The notes under the pieces are model-generated. The model was given only the letters and a program-made list of their open reading frames with translations, did not search any database and was not told where the DNA came from. This document shows positions 33,591 through 39,386 of a stretch of 39,386 nt of DNA, piece after piece (position 1 is the stretch's first letter; each line of letters opens with the position of its first letter). This DNA comes from Taibaiella sp. KBW10 (GTDB taxonomy: Bacteria > Bacteroidota > Bacteroidia > Chitinophagales > Chitinophagaceae): NCBI RefSeq assembly GCF_003852495.1, contig NZ_QAJI01000005.1, positions 645,616 through 685,001 on the forward strand, given 5' to 3'. Made by a program: the position numbers and the translations under genes.

Positions 33591-35708
33591 ATGAAAAAAT
33601 TATATACATACTTGTGTATTTGTGTCTTATATTTTTCCTTTATTGCTATACCCATACACTCCCTGGCGCAGGGAGAGAACAATAACTGGCATTTTGGCTT
33701 TGGTATGGGGATAAACTTTAATGTACTGCCGCTTGCCGTACAGCAGAGCCAGTTGAATGTGACGGAATCTTCTGCCGCGGTCAGCGATGCTCAAGGGCAG
33801 CTCTTGTTTTATACGATGGGCTGTAAAATCTGGGACCGGAATGGGGTACAAATGCCTAATGCAGATAATCTGCTGGGTAACGGGCCGGTATATAACGGAG
33901 TGCCGAGAGGTTCCGGATACCGGAGTACACATATTATTAAGCATCCCGGCAATCCGAATTTATATTATGTAATCAGTGGAGATGCCAATGAAGATCAAAC
34001 CCATAAAATCTACTACTCGCTGGTAGATATGAGCCTGAATAACGGCCTTGGAGATGTCGTGGCCGGACAGAAGAATATACAGTTTATGAGTAATGGTTCC
34101 GAATATTTAAGCGTCTTCCGGGGCAACGATTGTAAGAGCTATTGGCTGATTGTAAGGGCGGAAACGGGCCAGCCAAGACCTATTCATGCATTTAAAATTG
34201 ACGTGAACGGATTTAATACCACACCGGTCATTACGTATCCACCGCCTATGAACTCGGGAGGCTATGATGAATTCTTGTTGTTAAGCGATCTGTCCACAGC
34301 AATAAGCGCCAATTTTAATGCGGTGATCAAAGCAAAATTTGACGGATCTACCGGGCAGTTTTCCAGCTTTCAGATCATCCCCAATTACGTGACGGGTGCC
34401 GGCGAACCTAATGGCAATTATGCCTTAAGCAAGGATCGCTCTAAATTATATATTGTAGAATCCTATTCCAGTAACGTGTATCAGTATGATGTCACGCTTT
34501 TAAATAATCCGCTAGCCTTTCGGAATTCCCGGACTTTGGCCATTACCGGTGCCGGTGTATGGAATCGGTTCACCCATATGCGTGCTGGTCCTGACGGGCA
34601 CTTATACCTGATTCGAAACGGTACTTCCGGCGGATCTCCCTCATCTGGCATCGCACGTATGACCAATGCAGATCAACCGGTAGGTAACTCCGTGTATGAC
34701 AATAACTTTCTAGACTACTTCCAACCTTGGGGCACCTATAATTACAGCTACATGATGTTGGGTATGGAAGTAGAGGTTAATCCCGAGCGCGATACCATTA
34801 TCAACTCCGTAAAAGATACCATTGTATGTTTCGCCGATAAACTTCAACTCAGTGCCTATGATCATAATGCTGGTTATTACATTTGGAATGATGGCACCCA
34901 AGGCATGTTAAAAACCGTTGAACAGGATGGTACCTATTGGGTATATAGTACCGATAACTGTCGTACGCTGATCGATTCTTTTCATGTGACCTTCACCCGT
35001 TTTGAGTTAAAACTGCCCGCAGATACCGCACTTTGTATAGGTAAATCTATTTTAGTTGATGTGACACAGCCCAATGTAAATCAATATCTCTGGAATGATG
35101 GAGATCATAATAGTATAAAAAATATAAGTCACGAAGGAACTTATTCTGTAACCGCAACCTCCGGAAAATGCGCCATTTCAGATACATTTAAAGTAAGCAG
35201 TATAAGGCCTTCAGTTCAGATTCTGGGCAACGATACCACTATTTGTAATAACAATTTGATTGATGTCAAGGCGGTCGCCACACCGGAGAGCGATTTTACC
35301 TGGAATAATGGTATACAAGGTGACATAATCAGGCCGCAGCAGGATGGCCTTTACATCGTAACGGCCACTAATACTTGTGGTAGTTATAAAGATTCAATAT
35401 ATATAGAGGTCAGCGATTGTATTTGTGATATAAGGATGCCCAATGCCTTTTCGCCCAATGGAGACGGCCGCAACGATATATTTAAACCCGTAGCATCGAT
35501 GGGTTGTAATTTTATGGCTTATACCATGTATGTCTATAATCGATACGGGCAAATCGTGTTTTATGCCGATAATGTGTCCAAAGGCTGGGATGGCTATTTC
35601 AACGGAAAACCGGCAGAAGCGGGCGTTTATATGTATACCGTTTCGTATACCGATCGGTACACTAAGGAAACAAAGTTTATGAAAGGAGATGTTATTGTGC
35701 TCCGATAA
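33591..35708 (+). CDS. T9SS type B sorting domain protein, paralogue of 7282-9366
   Basis: A 705-residue secreted protein. It has a signal peptide (about 1-27, ending SLA-Q), then the same GENNNWHFGFG start and SDAQGQLLFYTMG motif as the gene at 7282-9366, a propeller-like domain of about 370 residues, three Ig/PKD-like repeats with paired Cys and W..G..G.Y patterns, and the type B sorting domain (MPNAFSPNGDGRNDIF ... YNRYGQIVF ... GVYMYTVSY). The two paralogues share the same domain order end to end, so they arose by duplication, but they are diverged and lie 24 kb apart on opposite strands. Likely surface adhesin or glycan-binding protein exported by T9SS. Divergent from the ECF sigma gene, which may regulate it (inference); no housekeeping promoter is visible upstream. 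Confidence 0.88.
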   Translation: MKKLYTYLCICVLYFSFIAIPIHSLAQGENNNWHFGFGMGINFNVLPLAVQQSQLNVTESSAAVSDAQGQLLFYTMGCKIWDRNGVQMPNADNLLGNGPVYNGVPRGSGYRSTHIIKHPGNPNLYYVISGDANEDQTHKIYYSLVDMSLNNGLGDVVAGQKNIQFMSNGSEYLSVFRGNDCKSYWLIVRAETGQPRPIHAFKIDVNGFNTTPVITYPPPMNSGGYDEFLLLSDLSTAISANFNAVIKAKFDGSTGQFSSFQIIPNYVTGAGEPNGNYALSKDRSKLYIVESYSSNVYQYDVTLLNNPLAFRNSRTLAITGAGVWNRFTHMRAGPDGHLYLIRNGTSGGSPSSGIARMTNADQPVGNSVYDNNFLDYFQPWGTYNYSYMMLGMEVEVNPERDTIINSVKDTIVCFADKLQLSAYDHNAGYYIWNDGTQGMLKTVEQDGTYWVYSTDNCRTLIDSFHVTFTRFELKLPADTALCIGKSILVDVTQPNVNQYLWNDGDHNSIKNISHEGTYSVTATSGKCAISDTFKVSSIRPSVQILGNDTTICNNNLIDVKAVATPESDFTWNNGIQGDIIRPQQDGLYIVTATNTCGSYKDSIYIEVSDCICDIRMPNAFSPNGDGRNDIFKPVASMGCNFMAYTMYVYNRYGQIVFYADNVSKGWDGYFNGKPAEAGVYMYTVSYTDRYTKETKFMKGDVIVLR

Positions 35709-35803
35709 CATACCCGTCTTTAGTTTATTTGATACCACTACATTCCCTCTTACCTGCAATAATGAAACATTATTCCGGTGGAGGGAATTTTCTTTAAAAT
35801 TTA

Positions 35804-35834
35804 TTTGCTTGTTTGCAATATAAAATTAACTTTG
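35804..35834 (+). promoter_or_regulatory. Promoter of the winged-helix/CreD operon
   Basis: TTTG at 35804-35807 and TAACTTTG at 35827-35834, separated by 19 nt, match the Bacteroidota housekeeping promoter. The palindromic site at 35829-35850 overlaps the -7 box and the likely transcription start, a position from which a repressor could block initiation. Confidence 0.75.
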
Positions 35835-35850
35835 TAATTCAAAGTACTTT
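35829..35850 (+). promoter_or_regulatory. Operator-like palindrome, site 1
   Basis: ACTTTG-TAATT-CAAAGT followed directly by ACTTT, so three half-sites of ACTTT/AAAGT. It overlaps the -7 element and ends 2 nt before the ATG at 35853. An almost identical site precedes the gene at 36834. It is the likely binding site of the winged-helix protein encoded in the operon. Confidence 0.6.
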
Positions 35851-35852
35851 AT

Positions 35853-36491
35853 ATGAATGCAAATAAAGAAGAATCTTTACAGGTCTTAAGCGATATTAGA
35901 AGTATGATGCATAAGTCATCGCGCTTTTTATCGTTGAGCGGTTGGAGCGGAATATGGGCTGGCGGTACCGCATTGATCGCTGCTTTTATCGCACATATCT
36001 TGCTGGCACGGCAGGCTTCAGAAAGACTTACTTACGAGGAACACAGCTTTAGAGGGGTATTTTCGGAATATAACCTTCCATTTATCGTACTGGCGGCGAT
36101 CACCTTCTTGGTAGCCTTGGCCGGAGCCCTGTTCTTTACCTACCGGAAAAATAAGCAACAAGAGCAGGCGACGATAACCGCTGCGGCTAAAAAATTAGTC
36201 ATCAGTATGTTTATTCCAATTGCCGCCGCAGCCTGGCTTATTATACAATTCATTCAAAATGGAGATCTTTATTATATTGTTCCGGCGACACTAATTTTTT
36301 ATGGTTTAACCTTAATCAACAGCAGTAAATATACCTTCACCGACATTCGCTATTTAGGGCTTTTGGAAGTAGCCTTAGGATGTATCGCTGTTTTATTTCC
36401 CGATTGGGGTCTGTACTTTCTGGCATTTGGTTTTGGCGTATTACATATATTGTATGGTATTATTATGTGGCAAAAATATGATCGTAAATAG
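35853..36491 (+). CDS. Polytopic membrane protein upstream of the winged-helix regulator
   Basis: A 212-residue protein. A soluble N-terminal stretch (NANKEESLQVLSDIRSMMHKS, about 2-22) is followed by five or six hydrophobic segments (about 33-52, 75-97, 113-133, 138-156, 168-183 and 187-204). It ends 2 nt before the winged-helix regulator start codon, so the two are translated in tandem. I do not know a named family, but this membrane-protein/wHTH pair is a recurring arrangement in Bacteroidota. The first helix loop carries conserved-looking GGTALIAA and the N-terminal amphipathic helix could dock the regulator to the membrane (inference). Confidence 0.7.
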   Translation: MNANKEESLQVLSDIRSMMHKSSRFLSLSGWSGIWAGGTALIAAFIAHILLARQASERLTYEEHSFRGVFSEYNLPFIVLAAITFLVALAGALFFTYRKNKQQEQATITAAAKKLVISMFIPIAAAAWLIIQFIQNGDLYYIVPATLIFYGLTLINSSKYTFTDIRYLGLLEVALGCIAVLFPDWGLYFLAFGFGVLHILYGIIMWQKYDRK

Positions 36492-36493
36492 GT

Positions 36494-36793
36494 ATGAGAA
36501 AAGAACTGGATCAGCTCAATAAGATTTTTGACAGCCGTATACGTATTGGTATCATGAGTGCTTTAATCGTCAATGAAGCCATTAACTTCAACGATTTAAA
36601 GGCTTTGGTAGATGCGACGGATGGTAACCTGGCCTCGCATCTCAAAACATTAGAAGAGCATAAATTCATCATTGTAGAAAAAGGGTTTATTGGCAGAAAA
36701 ACCAATACCATATATAGCATTACCGTAGCCGGTGAGCAAGCTTTTCGTGCGCATATTGATGCACTTGAAAAAATCATTAAAAATCTACACTAA
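36494..36793 (+). CDS. Winged-helix transcriptional regulator (HTH_34/MarR-like)
   Basis: A 99-residue DNA-binding protein. Residues 12-54 form the helical core with recognition helix in DGNLASHLKTLEEHKFI (about 43-59), followed by a wing with VEKGFIGRKTNTIYSIT (about 61-77) and a C-terminal helix. This size and pattern fit the small winged-helix domain (HTH_34) regulators of Bacteroidota, commonly linked to CreD and membrane proteins. It is the second gene of a five-gene operon with two near-identical palindromic sites around it; autoregulation is likely. No sensing domain is present, so the signal may come through dimer state or partner binding. Confidence 0.87.
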   Translation: MRKELDQLNKIFDSRIRIGIMSALIVNEAINFNDLKALVDATDGNLASHLKTLEEHKFIIVEKGFIGRKTNTIYSITVAGEQAFRAHIDALEKIIKNLH

Positions 36794-36809
36794 ATTTTTT
36801 TCCCTAAAC

Positions 36810-36831
36810 ACTTTGAAATACAAAGTACTTT
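36810..36831 (+). promoter_or_regulatory. Operator-like palindrome, site 2
   Basis: ACTTTG-AAATA-CAAAGT followed directly by ACTTT, ending 2 nt before the ATG at 36834, the same geometry as site 1. Here no -33/-7 promoter is recognisable, so it may act as a roadblock or weak internal promoter within the operon. Confidence 0.55.
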
Positions 36832-36833
36832 CT

Positions 36834-37208
36834 ATGAAAACAATTTTTCACATTTGGATTACCGCAATTATTTATGAAGCCATCATCTTTGGTCTGTGGC
36901 AACAAGAACCTGTTTTGAGCCTTCTGATCCTCCCCTTTGCCTTCTTCGGCGGCTTACCCGGACTGTTCCTCTTTATTATAAGTATGTCTGCCATTAAAAC
37001 GGCAGACCTGAAGCCATATCATAAAGCAATCCTTATCCTCTTGAGTACCTTATTTGCGGCAAGCGCCACCCTGTATTTGTTCTTTTTGCTGATAGACAGG
37101 AGTGCCTTTGAATGGGGATTTTTTTGGATGGCCAATGGCGCTGCTCTATTGGGGGGCTTTACATTTTGCAAAACCGTTTATAAAAAATATATTAAAAATG
37201 AATCTTAA
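36834..37208 (+). CDS. Small membrane protein of the CreD operon
   Basis: A 124-residue integral membrane protein with four hydrophobic segments (about 5-22, 27-48, 61-84 and 94-113) and a basic C-terminus. ATG 36834 is used: the longer frame to 36732 overlaps the regulator gene and the operator. Its end overlaps the Coq4-like gene by 11 nt, so translation is coupled. I do not recognise a family. It is the first gene behind operator site 2. Confidence 0.7.
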   Translation: MKTIFHIWITAIIYEAIIFGLWQQEPVLSLLILPFAFFGGLPGLFLFIISMSAIKTADLKPYHKAILILLSTLFAASATLYLFFLLIDRSAFEWGFFWMANGAALLGGFTFCKTVYKKYIKNES

Positions 37209-37671
37209 AAAGCTAAGAGAAGGTGTGCTGGTCTTCATGGCACATAAGATGGGCTTGCCCTATTTCCGGCTCATCCGAAAGAAACCCAGTTTCCCTTATA
37301 CAAAAGAGCAACTTGCTGCCATGCCGGAAGGCTCCGTAGGTAAAACGATGTATGTGTTTTTTCAAAAAAACAACTTGGATCTCTTACCCTATTATGAAAA
37401 GCATGATATCAAACATGTGGTGCTGGGTTATGAGGCTGATGAGGAGGGGGAAGTATGCTTACAATGCTTTATGCTTGCCAATGGCCGCATGACTATTCCT
37501 GTCTGGATCGCAGTTGGCTATGGTGTGGTGACCATGCCCGAATACTGGGCAGCATTTTATAAAGCCTGGATTCGTGGGAGACGAAACAAATCGTTGCAGC
37601 AAACAGACTGGTTTGCGCTTATTCCCCAACCCCTGTATGAAGTGCAGCACGCGCTCTTAAGGGTATCATAA
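37198..37671 (+). CDS. Coq4-like protein
   Basis: A 157-residue cytosolic protein. The frame is open upstream to 37102, but ATG 37198 gives a natural N-terminus and the overlap of 11 nt with the previous gene. The signature HDxxHx11E of the Coq4 family is exact: H69-D70, H73 and E85 (in HDIKHVVLGYEADEEGE), likely a metal site. The preceding GSVGKTMYVFF and the WIAVGYGVV segments also fit. Coq4 acts in ubiquinone synthesis in eukaryotes and some proteobacteria, but Bacteroidota make menaquinone, so the role here must be different or indirect. The gene sits in an operon with CreD and a winged-helix regulator, suggesting an envelope or quinone stress function (inference). Confidence 0.78.
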   Translation: MNLKKLREGVLVFMAHKMGLPYFRLIRKKPSFPYTKEQLAAMPEGSVGKTMYVFFQKNNLDLLPYYEKHDIKHVVLGYEADEEGEVCLQCFMLANGRMTIPVWIAVGYGVVTMPEYWAAFYKAWIRGRRNKSLQQTDWFALIPQPLYEVQHALLRVS

Positions 37672-37739
37672 ACCGAAGCATTTTTAGAAAAACGATAAAT
37701 CAAATTAACTACTTAATTCATCAATTAAACCAATTCATC

Positions 37740-39068
37740 ATGGACAATCAAAATGTCAATTTTACACCTGCAAATGATAAAGGCGAGAGCAACAACAAAG
37801 CTTTATGGAAAGGAGCGATCATTAGCATTTTCGTACTCGCCTTATTGTTACCAATCTCCTATATTAAAGACCTGATTGCAGAGCGGGCAGGACGACAGGC
37901 CGAAGTTACGGAAGAGGTGAGCAAGAAATGGTCAAATCCGCAAACCCTTACGGGTCCCTTGTTAGCCATACCTTATTATGAACGAGTGAAAAAAGAAGGA
38001 AAAGAGCATACACAAAAATCAATCGCCTATTTTTTGCCGGATGACCTGCAGATAGACGGAGCGATACAACCGGAGATCAGAAACCGGGCCTTATATAAGG
38101 TAGGGCTAATGAAGTCTGAGCTGCTCATGAAAGGGACTTTCAAACCCATTAACCTGACGGCACTGGAATTAAACTCGGAAGACATGCTTTGGGGCGAAGC
38201 AAAACTGATCCTGGGCTTGACTGATATTAAAGGTCTGTCCAAAGATGTACAGCTCTCCTGGGGGACACAGGCATTGATGATGAGGTCTGGGATACCTCAA
38301 AATAACTTTGCCAATAATGGCGTCAGCATTCCGGTCAGCGTAAATGCAGGTTCCGAGACCGGTTTTAATATTAAATTATCGCTGAAAAGCTCAAAGTATA
38401 TCTATTTCAACGCCTTGGGGAACAATACCGATATTCATTTAAAGTCAAGTTGGACCGCTCCTTCATTTGAAGGAATGCCGGATACCACAGAAATTGATAA
38501 AACCGGCTTTAATGCCCATTGGAAACTGGTGCAGGCCTCCCGTGGGTATCCGCAGCAATGGAAAAACAACTCTGTAAACCTATCCGGATATGCCTTAGGG
38601 GTGCGCTTCGCCAATGCAGACGAAAACTATATCATGACAGAGCGTATCGTAAAGTATGCAATCCTGTTCATCGCACTTACCTTCGCCATCTTCTTTCTGA
38701 TTGAAATGTTACAGAAGCTACAGATTCATCCCTTACAATATGGTTTGGTCGGTATCGCCTTGTGTATCTTCTATATATTGGTCCTATCCATATCAGAATA
38801 TGCGGGATTTAATACTGCTTACGCGATTGCCAGCTCCGCCACTGTAGCGCTCATTGGCATGTATGTATGGAGTATTTTCCGGAAAACATCCGTATCCCTC
38901 GCGTTTACCTTTGGACTGGCCATCTTATATGCCTATATCTTCTTCCTGATACAATTAGAAGAAATGTCCCTGATTTTTGGAAGTGTGGCGCTATTCCTTG
39001 TTGTTGCAGCGATTATGTTCTTTACAAGGAAGGTTAACTGGTACAATCTGGGTAAGCGAGTGGCGTAA
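37740..39068 (+). CDS. creD: Inner membrane protein CreD
   Basis: A 442-residue inner-membrane protein. Residue layout: soluble N-terminus of about 20, one helix (about 22-42), a large periplasmic domain (about 45-295, with NPQTLTGPLLAIPYYE and the YFNALGNNTDI stretch), then five or six helices (about 300-435) and a short end. GPLLAIPY and the RIVKYAILFIALTFAIFFLIE start of the membrane part are the CreD hallmarks. E. coli CreD belongs to the CreBC regulon and is linked to cell-envelope stress and beta-lactam tolerance; in Bacteroidota creD commonly sits with a small winged-helix regulator, as here. The 68-nt gap upstream holds a short AATTCATC direct repeat. A terminator hairpin follows at 39115. 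Confidence 0.92.
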   Translation: MDNQNVNFTPANDKGESNNKALWKGAIISIFVLALLLPISYIKDLIAERAGRQAEVTEEVSKKWSNPQTLTGPLLAIPYYERVKKEGKEHTQKSIAYFLPDDLQIDGAIQPEIRNRALYKVGLMKSELLMKGTFKPINLTALELNSEDMLWGEAKLILGLTDIKGLSKDVQLSWGTQALMMRSGIPQNNFANNGVSIPVSVNAGSETGFNIKLSLKSSKYIYFNALGNNTDIHLKSSWTAPSFEGMPDTTEIDKTGFNAHWKLVQASRGYPQQWKNNSVNLSGYALGVRFANADENYIMTERIVKYAILFIALTFAIFFLIEMLQKLQIHPLQYGLVGIALCIFYILVLSISEYAGFNTAYAIASSATVALIGMYVWSIFRKTSVSLAFTFGLAILYAYIFFLIQLEEMSLIFGSVALFLVVAAIMFFTRKVNWYNLGKRVA

Positions 39069-39114
39069 TAATTATATTCCATACACGCTTACAACCTATC
39101 GATTTATGATGGGA

Positions 39115-39158
39115 TATAATAAGAGCGGCCGGTATTGATACGGGCCGCTCTTATTATA
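39115..39158 (+). terminator. Terminator of the CreD operon
   Basis: A perfect 16-bp inverted repeat (39115-39130 with 39143-39158) with GC-rich centre GAGCGGCC/GGCCGCTC; a further GTAT/ATAC pairing lies inside the loop. A/T-rich ends on both sides. Confidence 0.85.
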
Positions 39159-39386
39159 TATAGTATAAGCACTGTTGGTATAGCGTATTGATTATCGTAG
39201 CCGTCTGCGTGTTATAATAGTATGATCGTGTTTGTATCATGTATATATAATGTATAGTGTCTTATTGATAGAATGTTGTTGCTTATGATGCATTTCCGAG
39301 TGGGGATTGTGCTTTATGGCGCATCATTAAACCAGTTTATGGGCTACCAACACGATAAACATTATTTATTTCAAAAAAGATTTCAT
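39159..39386. other. Intergenic sequence at the right edge
   Basis: About 230 bases without a supportable reading frame, tRNA or inverted repeat. A/T-rich with no consensus promoter recognised. Its other flank lies outside the window. Confidence 0.6.

Noticed and set aside
37715-37740. Short AATTCATC direct repeat before creD as a regulatory site
   Set aside because: Only 8 nt repeated in A/T-rich sequence, so chance is likely.
39384-39386. ATG on the minus strand at the very right edge
   Set aside because: The frame closes after six codons.

Overview
The window looks like ordinary chromosome from a free-living member of the Bacteroidota, most like the Chitinophagaceae and relatives, although genus cannot be fixed from sequence alone. 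Evidence: a gliding/type IX secretion gene (gldG), three secreted proteins with T9SS sorting tails (one type A, two type B), families largely confined to the phylum (DUF4293, DUF4271, DUF5606), an OMP-type TonB-dependent receptor, A-rich leaders without clear Shine-Dalgarno sites, and several promoters of the Bacteroidota form TTTG-N18..20-TAnnTTTG. No rRNA, CRISPR array, prophage, integrase or insertion sequence was seen.

Layout. 1-4000: serS and a DUF4293 gene (minus strand), then a four-tRNA array (Thr-UGU, Tyr-GUA, Gly-UCC, Thr-GGU) leading into tuf. 4000-9400: a secreted modular endonuclease I, a peptide deformylase homologue with a lipoprotein signal, a small secreted protein, and a large T9SS type B protein. 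9400-12830: a three-gene overlapping operon (UbiA-family phosphoribosyltransferase, polytopic GT-C-like protein, HAD phosphatase) that resembles polyprenyl-phosphate pentose biosynthesis. 13050-16200: superoxide dismutase, gldG without a visible gldF, and a DUF151 bifunctional nuclease. 16470-20070: TonB-type outer membrane receptor, a small secreted protein starting with TTG, and a DUF4180 protein. 20170-25310: topoisomerase IV subunit A, a C-terminal processing protease, and a DUF5606 protein with a Lys/Ala-rich repeat tail. 25390-30820: a membrane protein, a cytosolic-looking NlpC/P60 peptidase, hemD, DUF4271, then the CCA-adding enzyme and a scramblase-like protein. 30910-35710: an ECF sigma factor coupled to a protein that joins a single inner-membrane helix to an outer-membrane-type beta-barrel, divergent from a second copy of the T9SS type B protein. 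35850-39070: a five-gene operon (membrane protein, winged-helix regulator, membrane protein, Coq4-like protein, CreD).

Functional links. None of the four tRNA genes encodes CCA, so they depend on the CCA-adding enzyme also in this window. The secreted nuclease and the two paralogous type B proteins need the T9SS/gliding machinery to which gldG belongs. Convergent gene pairs are mostly closed by long, nearly perfect hairpins that can terminate from both sides. The most interesting items are the trans-envelope sigma/beta-barrel pair, the winged-helix/CreD/Coq4-like operon with two near-identical operator-like sites, the exported deformylase homologue, and the UbiA-GT-HAD cassette.
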